The translations under genes and the position numbers were made by a program. Shown one piece after another: positions 26,344 through 37,378 of a stretch of 64,000 nt of DNA. The notes below the pieces were generated by a model. That model searched no databases. It saw nothing but the letters and a program-made list of their open reading frames with translations, and was not told the DNA's origin. This DNA comes from Cenococcum geophilum 1.58 (taxonomy: Eukaryota; Ascomycota; Dothideomycetes; Gloniales; Gloniaceae): contig KV748261.1 in assembly GCA_001692895.1 (NCBI GenBank), forward strand, positions 248,001 through 312,000, read 5' to 3'. How positions within the stretch are numbered: position 1 is the first letter of the stretch; each line of letters begins with the position of its first letter.

Positions 26344-26508
26344 TAGTAATCTTTTTAGACTAGAGTGGATTTGAGCTCAAATCCACTCCAGTTCAAATTA
26401 CTTAAGGTTTAGCTCATTCCTAAACAGGACTAGCGCTTGCCTATCAAGACTAGCAGCCTACTCCACTCCACTCCACTCCAACTTTAACCCAGTCCAAAAA
26501 GATCACTA
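26344..26508. mobile_element. 165-bp hAT-type MITE
   Basis: The terminal inverted repeats are TAGTAATCTTTTTAGACT at the left and, on the other strand, TAGTGATCTTTTTGGACT at the right. They differ only by transitions. An exact 8-bp duplication GCCTAAAT flanks the element (26336-26343 and 26509-26516). An 8-bp duplication with TAGTG-like termini is typical of the hAT superfamily. The element is too short for a transposase. It contains a perfect 26-bp palindrome and a run of CTCCA repeats (26457-26480). Confidence 0.8.
26363..26388. repeat. Perfect 26-bp palindrome within the MITE
   Basis: GAGTGGATTTGAG is followed directly by its reverse complement, with no spacer. It lies in the left subterminal region of the hAT MITE and may be a transposase-binding site or a duplicated subterminal repeat. 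Confidence 0.75.
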
Positions 26509-26516
26509 GCCTAAAT

Positions 26517-27970
26517 CTCGGAGAAAGCGCTGGGGCGACTAAGAAGCTCTAGGAATAGAGGGGTATCCACTATATCGGAAGCTCATCTCCGAATACCCCG
26601 CCTTGCTTGGCGTCTCAATTCTCGTATGCGCTGTGTTGCATTATTTATTCCGAACGTTGTTTCAGGACGGCATTAAGCTCAATTTGTATTTTTATGCAGA
26701 AGGGATGCAAGGGAAACAATCTGTGTGTCCCCGGGCATTTTTATCAACTCATGTGTTTAGAAACTTCGAGACCAACTTCTTCGGTAGCTCTAGGCAAGCG
26801 TAAACCTAATTACTACACATATGCTATTAAAATGATTATACCTCCTCTGCTAGAAGACTTTGGTTCGGCCTGTAAATGAACGTGATCCACATTTTTCCAA
26901 GTGTACCATTGCATGCATGAGCGGCGCATATATGCATGTCGAGCAGGATAGTGGCTGGCAGAACAGCGCAAGCCCTAGGAGTTGCGGGTGTGCTGTGTAA
27001 GGATATAAAGATTGTTTGCGTATGGCAACGGCCCGCATAGACTTGCTAACAATTAAAGGAGGCTTAAAATTTGGAGTTAATTGATCTTCTAAGGCCCTAA
27101 TTAATTATATATCGATTGCCTATTTATATAGGTAGTGGTTGTAAGGTTTATAATAGACTTTTAGTATTACAGTATTATTTTTATTTATAGGGCTAAATAT
27201 AAATATAGTAAATAATATACTTTAGGTAACCACTAAACCTATTTAAACCGCCCCGAATTAGTCCCAAATATAGCCAAGACACAGATATAGACTTATATTA
27301 TAATTAGTAAGATTCCAGCTACTAGAGGACTTTTTGAGGGAACAATCCGCTATAGAGAAAATCTATATTAAAATTTATATATATTACATCATCTATACAA
27401 TCAACAATCAACTTGCAATCAATCAGCTCGGATTTAGGCAAACAATTAATCAATCAATCAAGCGGAAGGGTCGTCAGATTGTTTGATTGCAAGTCTGGGC
27501 CCGCACGGCACTACCAGCACAGCCGCACAGCTGGCCCAGGAAATAGTACTACAGCTGATCCTGCGTCATGTACGAAGCACTAAATCTACCTTCAGCCACT
27601 CAAAGATAGACTGAAAGTATCACCAACTGTCCCTCCAGATTCCAGTAACGAACCCCAAGGGCTTCACCGGTGGTTGTGAAACACTTTACACACCCACCGG
27701 TTCTTTCTTGCTTGTCAAACTCTCGCTGTTTCGTGACCCTCCAGCTGGATCGGCCTGAGGATTTCTGTGGTGGTAGGCTATATATTCTAAGGCAACCGAC
27801 CATAGGAATGCCGCGCTCCTCAACTGAGTGAATGAAGTCGAACAAGGTCTGAGCCTCATTCGCCTCCACCGTAATCTAGAGAAAATAATTACTTCTCTCT
27901 GCCTTTCTCGAAGCCTCACCGCTTTCCTCTGCGCGCGCAAATTTTCGAAACCACCCTCCAGTCGGCAATC
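26517..27970. other. Intergenic region upstream of the rhodopsin-type gene
   Basis: No supported gene. Short open frames on both strands overlap each other and show no domain. The stretch 27050-27400 is AT-rich and RIP-like. An inverted pair CTTGCAATCAA / TTGATTGCAAG (about 27410 and 27482), with AATCAATCAATCAA runs between, may be a small transposon relic. The last 400 bp should hold the promoter and 5' leader of the next gene. Confidence 0.4.
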
Positions 27971-29147
27971 ATGTCTCCACCAATCCTTACTCCCTCCCCC
28001 CCTCCCCCGGGAGGAGACGAGAATCGCGGTTATCAGGTTCTTATTGTACTGATTGTGACCTTCACTACAGCCCTTATTTCAGTCTGTCTGCGGGTGTGGG
28101 TTCGTTTGCGTATAGCTGGTTCTCTCGGATGGGACGACTACACCATTATCGGGGCTATGGTACGTACTGTGAGAAATATCATGTAAATATAAGTCACCTT
28201 AACTCTGCTGACTAATCTCGTAGGGTATTGGTGTAGTTGGCTTAATCACCTGCATTCCCTCGGTAACGAATGGGTTTGGCAGGCACATATACTATCTTTC
28301 CCAAGAACAAATCGTGGCGGCCAGAATGTGGAATGAATTCTCGCAGCTTCAGAACATCCTCGGAGTCTGGCTGCTTAAGCTATCCATTATCATTTTCCTC
28401 CTGCGCATCCTTGGAAGAACACATAGGAATTTTACCCTATTCCTCTGGGTGCTTTTGGGCGTCTCTACCGCCGTCAATATCTCTTTAGTCATTATTTGGT
28501 TTGAACAATGCACACCTCTCAAAGCAGTGTGGGACTTCCGCCTGGATCATTCGAAATGTCTGACTAAGAACGCTATCGTGGGTGTGGCGTATCTCACAGC
28601 CGGTATGAGGTTTAATCTAAATGAATACTACTCAGTTGCTGACATTTCGCAGGCTTCAACATGGCCACGGACATTATCTGCGCGACGTTTCCCATGTTTT
28701 TCTTCCGCAACATCCAAATCAACCGCGGACGGAAAATTGCTCTAATGGTTTTGACCAGCCTTGGCCTTCTGTAAGTAGTACTCGGAGTATAATATTACCA
28801 TGCACTTACCGCTGACGCCTCGTAGTACCTCTGTTGCTGCCATGCTCAAGATCATCTTCCTTCAAGGTCTTGTTGAAAGTAAAGATGTAACCTGGGCGCC
28901 TGTCAATGTCACCATATGTGCCATTGTAGAGGAATATGCGGGCATATTCTGTGCCGCTCTGCCAGCCTTAAAGCCGCTTTTCAGCAAAGCGCTAGCCCTC
29001 ATACATTACGGCAGAGCAAAATCCAATTCTAATGCCACACGGCTTTTTATCACCCGCGGTTGTGGTGTTACTAGGGCGACAACAGGAAGCGGGCTGAACG
29101 ATAGGGATGAGGGAATTCTACTTGATACAGGAATGATACAGGAATAA
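27971..29147 (+). CDS. PTH11/rhodopsin-domain integral membrane protein
   Basis: Predicted 335-residue seven-helix membrane protein of the fungal rhodopsin-domain (PTH11-like, non-CFEM) family; members are putative G-protein-coupled receptors. Exons 27971-28159, 28224-28602, 28653-28770 and 28826-29147 join in frame across three GT-AG introns (64, 50 and 55 bp). The first helix lies at about residues 21-43, followed by the family signature GWDDYTI (53-59) leading into helix 2. LKLSIIIFLLRI lies in the middle of the protein, and the C-terminal tail is short and polar. There is no N-terminal CFEM domain. The start chosen is the first ATG before the helix; its proline-rich leader is usual for the family. 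The ligand is unknown. The gene is intact, although it sits between two hAT MITEs. Confidence 0.85.
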
Positions 29148-29435
29148 CAGCCACGACGGCTTATGAAGTCAGTGCACACACACGTACGGGAGAAGAACCG
29201 GGCGGTTTGAGCCAATATGAGTATGGAAGGAGGCCAGAGTGAGTGATTCTCAGTTAGTTTGAAGATATCCGTGACTATCACGGGGCGAGATCAACGGGTG
29301 TTCATGGAATCTGTGGTGCTGCTATAAATGTTACCCTGGGTCGACATAACTTAGCAGCGAGGGGAAGGTAGACCTGATAGCTTTGGGTTGGCGGAGTATT
29401 TTTGCGGCCAGGATCCGGGCAGTAACACTTGGCAG
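29148..29435. other. 3' flank of the rhodopsin-type gene
   Basis: Non-coding as far as can be seen. It ends with CTTGGCAG, the target duplication of the next element. Confidence 0.4.
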
Positions 29436-30077
29436 CAGAGTTGGTAACAAGCAAGCTAGCTTGCTAGCTTGGCTTACTTGCTTGATTATTAATCAAGCAA
29501 GCCAGCAAGCTGAAAGGCCCGATTTGGGCAAGCAAGCAAGCTAAATGAGCCCCAGCTTGCTTGCTTGCCCGCTTGATAGGAAATATATATATAAAATTTT
29601 GGGTTGAGAGTTGAATCTGATGATATATTTTTGAATGCAAATACTGTAAACAAACACCGTTTATTCATTTTTCTGTGCCGAGCGTATATCTGCTTCGCAC
29701 ATGTACTTTCACGTGACGCGTCACGTGCAACAGCACGTGCCTCTCGCATCCTTTTAGAGCCTCCCTTGGAGCCTCCGTCGAAGCCTCTGTTGAAGCCTCC
29801 GTCGAAGCCGTCCTTAACACCACACTAAGCCTCGTAATAACCATCTGCACCGTATTATTACTATAAGTTATAGCTATAAAGGAGCTTTAAGGTAACTCCA
29901 GCCTTAATTTTATATACACTAAATATTTCTACACAAAATTAATCAAGCGGCCAAGCAAGCAAGCAAGCCGAACGATTTAACCCAAACAAGCCAAGCAAGC
30001 AAGCTCAAGGTGTCAAAAATTGCAAGCCAGCAAGCTGAGGCCTCTCAGCTTGGCTTGCTTGCTTATTACCAACTCTG
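29436..30077. mobile_element. 642-bp non-autonomous hAT element
   Basis: Ends CAGAGTTGGTAACAAGCAAG and, inverted, CAGAGTTGGTAATAAGCAAG form the terminal repeats. An exact 8-bp duplication CTTGGCAG lies at 29428-29435 and 30078-30085. Subterminal regions on both sides are packed with AAGCAAGC/GCTTGCTT motifs, as is usual for hAT transposase-binding regions. The middle has no transposase frame and contains three CACGTG sites (29710-29740). It is probably mobilised by an autonomous hAT elsewhere. It is little affected by RIP, unlike the neighbouring LINEs. Confidence 0.88.
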
Positions 30078-30085
30078 CTTGGCAG

Positions 30086-31690
30086 TAACTTTACTGCCCG
30101 AATCTTTTGCCAAGTGCGATTCTGCCGGTGTAAAATCAGTGGCTTTGAGCTTGTTTTTAGTGTTATAGATCTTGATTTTAGGGCTGTATATTAATTAATT
30201 GATATAGAGCCACGACGTCGTAATTCAGCTATGCTTAAGTCATGATCTGCACCTGCATTGCAATTATAAGGTTTAGGAAGGGGTTATAATTTAATTTAAT
30301 TATAGATATTATAATGCAAAGTCCCTGCGGCGTAGTAGTACGGTAAGTTCTATAATTGCTTTAATTTGGAGCTAGCTTAATATAATTATACTACTTTTCC
30401 GAAGTTCTTAAGTAGCCTATCTAGGCTATAATGTAAATATATAGGTTTAATATAACTTGGGGCGTTGAAAATAAGATAAGAATAATATAATTAATTTAAA
30501 GCCTTATTAATACGTGATTTAATAGGAAATAACCTTTTTTTTAAAATATTTTTAATACGCTATTAATAGAAACTAAACCCACAACCTCCTATTACCTAAT
30601 TAGGCTAAGGGCCTCGGTGGCAACATAATAAGGCTTATAAGGCTTAGCGGCAATAAGACTTAGCGCTAAGTATTAGAAGTTAAGGCTACTCGGTTACTAT
30701 AGGAGAGCTATAGTGCTTAGGGTAGTATTAAACTTTAAAAAAGTTAATTATTTAGGGTGTCTCTATTACTATAGTAGCTACTACGGTAATAGAGACACCC
30801 TAAATAATTAAGATCGCGATTATTAAAAATCGTATCGCTAGAAAGCTTGCAATAGAGATATTATTAACAACCCCCCACTAATATCGTTAATATTAGTAGT
30901 AGGATCTAGCTAAGTTATAAAGGACTTCTTTATATATATATTAAATATAGTATAAGGCAGTAACTTTAATAGAGTAAGGTAGTAAGCTATAAATCACCAC
31001 TATTAGTTAGAAACGGTTATATTTATTAAAGCTATAAAACAGCGTTAAATAGCTATATCTCTAGTTAACTTTAAGCTAGTATATAATTTCTCAACTAGGT
31101 TTAGCCTGCTATGTACTTAATTGCTTAATTATATAAGTAGAATAACTATAGCTTATATCTTAAATTGCGATAACCTAAGGTCCTAAGTATTTAGCTATAT
31201 AAGGGAGTTATTAGAGTTATTAAAATCTTTAGAGTCTTAGCTAGAGGATATTAGTATAGGAAATAGTAAGCTAAATAAATAGACAAATATATTTAATATT
31301 ATTAATAGTTGCTCTTAAGAGGATTTAGATAAGGTAAACTAACGTTTCCGCTTATTAATAGCTGCTTATAGTAAGCACTACAATCTTATAGGTGCAGTTA
31401 ATATAGGTAGTATATTTAATAATATTTTAAGTTTTTTACGGACCCTTACTATCAATCTCTGCCTTTTTTTTCTATTATGATATCTATTATTTTGCCTACT
31501 CTTTATACTTTATAGCCCTCTTAGCTTGCTTAAGGCTAGTAAAACTACGCTTATTAGCCTTACCCTTTTTTTTAAACGTTACCTTTAAAGTCTAAACTAG
31601 ATTAGGTAGTTTTACTAGAATAGTATTATTCTTTCTATACACTCCTTAAATTTAAGAAGAAGCTATTAAGTTTATTACTAAAATAAGTCT
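30086..31690. repeat. AT-rich RIP-affected patch inside the gene island
   Basis: Rich in TpA and in stops, with no usable frame. It probably holds one or two decayed transposons of unknown class and includes the 66-nt palindrome at 30745-30810. Its right end abuts the truncated gene tail at 31695, so it probably replaced the 5' part of that gene. Confidence 0.45.
30745..30810. repeat. 66-nt near-perfect palindrome
   Basis: Two 25-nt arms (30745-30769 and 30786-30810) are exact reverse complements; each contains AGGGTGTCTCTATTAC or its complement. The 16-nt centre holds the 12-nt palindrome TAGTAGCTACTA, so only one dinucleotide pair breaks a 66-nt hairpin. It could be two transposon ends lying head to head, or a minimal foldback element. 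Confidence 0.85.
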
Positions 31691-31694
31691 ATAA

Positions 31695-31781
31695 GAACTT
31701 CTGGCACCACAGGAGATCAACAAGGCTGTTAAGGAGTGGCCACATGAGAATGCCCTGCCGCTGTACCCAGGCTACGTTTGA
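31695..31781 (+). pseudogene. 3' tail of a truncated unknown gene
   Basis: The last 28 codons before a TGA read ELLAPQEINKAVKEWP... ending in LPLYPGYV. They have normal codon use and no RIP bias, in sharp contrast to the sequence on their left. They look like the C-terminus of a real protein whose 5' part was removed or replaced by the adjacent AT-rich element. I do not recognise the family. Confidence 0.35.
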
Positions 31782-32412
31782 ATAATTAGAATGAGCCATT
31801 TTGTTGCACCAGGCAGAGGAAGAGATACGCACGACAGATAGTTGTTGGGTTCACCGTGGATGGCTATAGCTAGCATTAGTCTCAGTACTCTCACCCACTC
31901 ATTTATTGCAGACCCTTCTCCACTCCATCAACTTAATTCAAAGCAAGCAGACGCCTAAGTTGATACCAGCATGGATTGCTCTGAGTTCAAGTGAGAACCC
32001 GCATTTCGTTGTAATCTCGGGGTCCAAGAGCAGCAAGGTGCAGCCACCATAGACATGCTGTCATTGATACAGCTATTCTATTACCAATGCCAATCTCTGT
32101 GACGTTGTAAGTGTTGTGCCCCATCTCCACCTTGCGTCGGTTCTATGCACCAAAATGCACCGATCTCGTGTCGCTCGCGTGCGGTCCCCCGACATTTTGG
32201 CGACAGATCTGAAGCACCGCATAGCGGCAGAATGTGTTTGACCTGATTGTTAGATCTTGTGGACAGTGTGTAAACCTTGTGACTCAAGCACAGCCGAGTG
32301 CCAAGGTACTGACCCGCTTGAGTTTGTCTGCTCTGGAGGAAACCCGACGTTCACCATCACAAGTCTCAAGCATCATATCAAGACTCATTCGTTCCTTGTT
32401 ACCGTTGCGGAA
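31782..32412. other. Intergenic region before the MFS pseudogene
   Basis: Balanced composition, with no supported gene. Short open frames upstream of 32413 lack any domain. It probably held the promoter of the broken transporter gene. Confidence 0.35.
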
Positions 32413-34182
32413 ATGTCAAATTCCCCACAAAGTGTGTCAAGCGTTGACAAAATGCCTCCCGATTCTTTTCAAACCCATGGGTTCCGCGAGGAAAAGACGG
32501 AGGAAGGACGCGAGGGAAAGAGGAACCCCGCGGGCCTTTTCCTAATACCACAGCTCACGGACTACCCAGAGGATCCTTTGGTATGTGTTTACGAAGGGCT
32601 TTAAGGAGATGACTTATAGATCAATCAGAAAGCTCATAAAATTACATAGAATCAGCGCTTGAGCAAGAAGTTGCGAATCCTTGCAGTGCTCTATCTAGCT
32701 GCATTCTCTGGTACGGTAGCAACAATGGCTGGATAGTTAGCATATCTGACGCAGGCAAGAATCTATCGTAAGAGTAGTACGGATCCCTCTTACTCGGTCA
32801 GTATATTGTTCTATGCCGAATGCCATGAGGAAATGGCTAACCTGTACGGTCTAGATATCTGCTGCAATAGCAGTTTTAGCAGGTGGCCCGCTCGTCTTTG
32901 CACCACCGGCGCAAATTTTTGGGCAATGTTAGGCGCCATGAGGTGTGCGATATGGTCAGCGCAAATGACGAATCAAGGAGACTACATATCATTTATATGC
33001 TCCCGTTTCCTGGGAGGCATATTTGGGTCACTACCTACAGTCATCGGAGCTGACACCGTTATGGATATCTTCTTCCTCCATGAACGCGATAAAGCATTCC
33101 TATGCTATTCGATCAGTCTTCTGCTTGGAACAATTGCTAGGCCGACCCTCGGAAGCTTCATCTTAACAAACCAATCGTGGACAATTTGCTTCTGATGGAC
33201 AGTGCCGCTGCTGGCAACAACGACAATTCTCGTCTCCTTTATTGTAGAGAACACAAGCTTCGTACGAGAAGGTATGACTGGAAAAACCATACCTAGACGG
33301 ATACCTTGCCTTAAGACTCAAGACGTACTTTCCCGGTATAAGTGTTACTCTACATCCAGCTACATCCGAGTTAGTGAGTCATCAAAGCTGAGGGTTGAGG
33401 TTTGAGGGTTCAGAGGTAGGAGCCAGACGTGCCAGAGTAACTGATTCGCTCATCTTGTAGGCTGGACGATCCCTGGCCCCGTTTTTGATTGGCATATCCC
33501 CTGCAACAGTCGTAGTCGGATTGTTCATCATAGTCCTCTTTGGATGGGCGCTCCTTCTTAGCATTCTCTCGCCAATCTTCCTACAGACGCCGGTTAAATT
33601 GGGCGGCTACGGCTTCACGCCAACGCAGAATGCTGCATGTGAGTTCATTTTTTCCAGACATTAGTGGACATCAATCCTGACTAACGCCGAGACCCTCAGT
33701 CAGTTTTGCCGAATGGGTTGGCCTTGGTACCTCTCAAGTATATGGCTTCTTTACTAATGATGGAAATCCCGTTATGGATCTGCAAGAGGTATAAGCATAG
33801 AATATGGTCTCCAGAGCTTCTGCTGCATTGCCTTTGGATGCCAATAGTTGTCATGGACATTTGCCTATGGTTATGCGGCGCAGCACTCGAGTACCATTTG
33901 CATTACATGGTTCTTACAGTTGGGATATACCTGTGTGCCTTTGCAGTGCTTCTAATGGTGCCAATTTGTGTCAATTATGTTGCTGAAAACTACAAAGAGT
34001 ATGCGCCGCAAGCTGCAATTGCTATGGGCGTGTATCGGTTGGGTTGGGGTATCGCGATCCCATTCTTCTTCAAAGAGTGGGAGAAAGCGGTTTCGGTGGG
34101 TTGGGTCCTTGGCACAGCGACTTTTCTCAACCTGTTGGCAGGTATTTTGATTGCCCTGTATGCTGGAAGGGACCTTAATTGA
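32413..34182 (+). pseudogene. Broken MFS (DHA1-type) transporter gene
   Basis: Clear but disrupted major facilitator transporter of the fungal drug:H+ antiporter DHA1 type. The N-terminus (first ATG 32413) runs to YPEDPL before an intron at 32581-32649. Later pieces read LAVLYLAAFSGTVA, SRFLGGIFGSLPTVIGAD, IFFLHERDKAF, GYGFTPTQNAA and LEYHLHYMVL, in family order through to the last helices. In-frame stops occur at 32734-32736 (Gln expected) and just after TICF near 33193 (Trp expected). Frame changes occur near 32862, 32925, 33300-33420 and 33780, partly explainable by introns such as the GTGAGT...CAG one starting near 33639. With at least two stops and several frameshifts, no functional 12-helix protein is expected. 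The TAG fits a RIP change; the TGA does not. Confidence 0.8.
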
Positions 34183-34716
34183 GGCGATTGCCTTTGATGC
34201 AGGGCTTGGTATACACGGAGGAAGGGCAGACAATCTTACGAGAGAATAGCGTTTAGAGGCTGTTACGTGGGAGAAGGCTGAAATGAATATTGGCATTCTA
34301 CAGTATATTGACGTGGGCTAACAGCAGTTCTTTCGTGAATTGCGGAGGATGTAGGAGGGATTCCGGTTACGGCTGCTCTAATACAAAGGATAGCTATCGT
34401 GGTGGTGAGTTCTGAGTGTGTCTAATAAGTTACTGTACGAATACTTTACTGTACGAAAAAGTTACTGTACGATGCGATAGTTAATGTTGGAGAGAGGTGG
34501 AGCGCACTGGGCATGCGGGGAGTGTGACGTGCCCTATAGTGGGGCCTGGAGCGCTGTTAAGAGCGGCAGCTTCTTGTTGCGTTTCATTTCTAATGGGCAG
34601 TCGAGCAGTTGAGCAGTTGAGGCAGGCATCCTGCCTTTCTTCGTCCCACTGTGGCTTCCCGATCTTGTTGCACAGCTGTTGAAAAGACTGGCGTCGCGAC
34701 AAACTTCACTTACAGT
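34183..34716. other. Intergenic region with a short tandem repeat
   Basis: No gene seen. Three nearby copies of TTACTGTACGA lie between about 34430 and 34472. Overlapping short frames near 34480-34700 on both strands show no domain. Confidence 0.4.
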
Positions 34717-35111
34717 AGTCTCCGCGCCTAAGCGATTTTACACCAAAACTCACCTAAAACACTGCTATATTTTACCGCAATAATATTTGCCAAGCTACTA
34801 TTAAAACCATTAACTAGTTCTTACTACAATTAAATTTTTATTAATTATAGGAATTTGTTATAATAATATAGTAAAATATTATTAAGTGGTAAAGTTTAAA
34901 GAGAAGAGGGCATTTTATATATAAATTCACTAAAATTTTATAATACTTAACTTTAAAGTATATTTATATAAACTAATGGTTTATTATTAAATAAAAATAC
35001 TACTTGTTCTTAATTATTAAAATTTTTAGAATAAATTTATAATTTATAGCAGTAGAAATTATGCTGCGAATATAGCGAGTTTTGGTGTAAAATCGCTTAG
35101 ACGCGGAGACT
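34717..35111. mobile_element. 395-bp inverted-repeat (MITE-like) element
   Basis: The left end AGTCTCCGCGCCTAAGCGAT and the inverted right end AGTCTCCGCGTCTAAGCGAT continue as matching arms for 30 bp or more (both reach TTTTACACCAAAACTC). The interior is AT-rich and codes for nothing. A target duplication is not obvious: TA precedes the left end but TT follows the right end. The superfamily is therefore left open (Tc1/mariner-like is possible). Confidence 0.7.
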
Positions 35112-35464
35112 TTTGTCCCATGACTGTAAGCTCGGGCTCCAGGGCGACCAAAGTAGTTATTGCGTGCAGCCACTGCCGTTCGCTACAATTACTATATACA
35201 GTTGGTGGTAACCAAGCAAGATTGGATGCGCGTACCGAATTTTGAAATCTCGCAGCGCTCGGGGAGGAAGCTGGTCGCGGACATGACTGTAGAAAATGGG
35301 GGACAAATCGGTGGTATGTTTTTGGTTAGGGTCCGAGCTTTACTATAGGCTTTTAGGTTGTACTGTGCCGCAATAGTTGCTTCACTCTTTATTATGTGCA
35401 TCTCTTAACTCTCCTACTTCTCCTACTGACTCCGCCCTTATAACTCCTTTTCCTCTTGCTCACC
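35112..35464 (+). promoter_or_regulatory. Putative promoter and leader of the hydrolase gene
   Basis: A 350-bp non-coding interval between the inverted-repeat element and the hydrolase start codon. The last 60 bp are rich in CT (CTCTCCTACTTCTCCTACTG), a common feature just upstream of filamentous-fungal genes. No specific factor site is claimed. Confidence 0.35.
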
Positions 35465-36953
35465 ATGGACCCCCAAATCACTGCTGCGATTCATGCATTC
35501 CGCGAAAAGCTGTACAAGCGCTCCTTCATACCATTGTCCAAACAGCAGGCTGTATCCGCTGTAGACACTCCTGCGAAAGGCCCTGTTTGGGTTAGCAGAG
35601 TCAAGTTCCCAGCAGCACATCTTGAAGGATTGAGCCGAGCTGTCGTCGATGCGGTAAAGGAGCTTGGGAATGGCAATGAACAGTTTGATATTCCCCATAA
35701 CCTGGATATTGTCGGGGAATGGGTAGGATATCGCAGCGGCGTGAGCAAAGCAGAGCCAGAACCGGAAATATGTGATCAGCAGAAGTACGATTGCCTGATG
35801 CGCGACGTTGGCAGTGAAGTTACCATTCTTTACGTCCACGGAGGAGCTTTGTAGTACGTCTCTGCTCCATAGCCCTTTTGCTTTCCTGCCTGGATAGTCT
35901 ATATTTCTTAATACTGATGGAATTTTATTATAGCACTGGATGCCCTGCAACCGTTCGACCTGCAACAGCTGCCCTTGCAAAACTCACTAGGGGCCGCTGT
36001 TTCTCAGTAGACTACCGCCTCTCACCCCAAAATTCTTTCCCAGGAGCTCTCGTAGATGTGCTTGGGGCATACCTCTCGCTACTCTACCCACCCCCAGGAT
36101 CGTACCACAAGGCTGTCTCATCATATTCGATTGTTCTCGCCGGAGAAAGCTCTGGGGCTTACCTTGTGCTTGCTCTTCTATTAATCATTCAACAGCTACG
36201 CCCGTCTCAGCAAATTCAGGATACCGGAATCAAAGTAAGTGGTTCAAAGGTCGGGGTACCGTTTCCTGCAGGAGTTGCATTATACGCAGCCGAGGGTGAC
36301 CGCACCCATTGCCTGTAGGTCTTTTTGCTCGCCAACTACAAGAACCAATCTGTGGTGGGGTGTCTAATCCTATTCTCAGACCATCTTACAAAAACAACGC
36401 TAAACTCGATCTTCTTCAAGACCCTCAACCATGTCTTGACGATCGTTTCCCGCCGGATGCCATATGGCCCTCTAAACCTCCTCGAGGTGACGTCTTCTGT
36501 GAAATTTCTGCCCTCTGTCATCCACTTGTTAGTCCTGCGGCCGCTGCTTCCAAATATTGGTCGAATATGCCGCCAATGTGGTTTGCATACGGGCAGGAGC
36601 AGCTGGTGGATGACGGGCGGATAATCGCAAAACAAGTCCTTGATCGCGGCGGTACGGTGCAGTTCGCCGAATATGAAGGCCTGCCGCATATTTTTGCGTT
36701 TCTCTTCCCGGCCATCCCACAGTCAGCGCATCTAATCGGTAGCTGGGCAGATTTTTGTCTGCGGTGTGCGCAGAACCCGGACGAAATAGAAAGCATAAGC
36801 ATAAGATACGAGGCGACAGATAGGAACCTCGTAGGAAAGAAGATTGGACGGCTTACGGACCTCGATGAGGAGACTGTGAGATCCCTGATGCAAAAGAAGA
36901 AGAAACAATATAAAGTGTGGACAGGTAAGCGAAGCAACAAGGTTTGCCTATAG
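35465..36953 (+). CDS. Alpha/beta hydrolase (HSL/alpha-beta hydrolase-3 type)
   Basis: Predicted 447-residue serine hydrolase; substrate unknown, an ester or lactone by family. Exons 35465-35853, 35934-36314 and 36380-36953 join in frame across GT-AG introns of 80 and 65 bp. The first removes what looks like a stop right after the oxyanion motif. HGGAL (125-129) supplies the oxyanion hole, GESSG (200-204) carries nucleophile Ser202, Asp334 or Asp335 is the likely acid, and His360 in GLPHIFAF is the base, so the triad is complete. WPSKPPRGDVFCE and ALCHPLVSP are typical of the related fungal group. No signal peptide is evident, so it is probably cytosolic. The ATG at 35465 is the first in frame; it follows CACC. 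A lysine-rich tail ends the protein. Neighbouring a broken transporter, it may be the survivor of a metabolic pair, which is speculation. Confidence 0.88.
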
Positions 36954-37378
36954 CTGTTTCTTCATTGTCCTGTCTTGGGTTGAAGTCACACATTAGTGGC
37001 CGGGCTACCATATAACTATTTGTTGCCAAGGGGGGTATTGTGAGGGGCATAATAAAAAACTTGGATTAAGATGCTAAAACCCCATGTTCTGTGTTTTGAC
37101 TGTAATATATTCCTTTTATGACTTCTGTGGTTGTAAGGCCCAAATTCACTAAGAACGCGTAAATTTGTGCATGGTGCTCGATTGGACCTAGATGTATCCG
37201 TGCAGCGCGCCTGTGCAAATGTGTATGGGGGCACGAGAGGGTGGAATCCTTTCCTCACCTTAACTTTTAAATCAACAGGGCGGCCGACGCCACGGCTCTT
37301 CAACGAGAGCATGCTATCCAATCTGCAACCCGATCACAACTTGGAAACTGCTTCAAAATATATGTAACGCCTCTGCTG
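36954..37378. other. Intergenic region
   Basis: 3' flank of the hydrolase gene and upstream region of the next, doubtful gene. No domain or RNA gene seen. Confidence 0.35.

Noticed and set aside
32081-32287. Short frames upstream of the MFS pseudogene
   Set aside because: They overlap on both strands, lack domains, and do not continue the transporter N-terminus.
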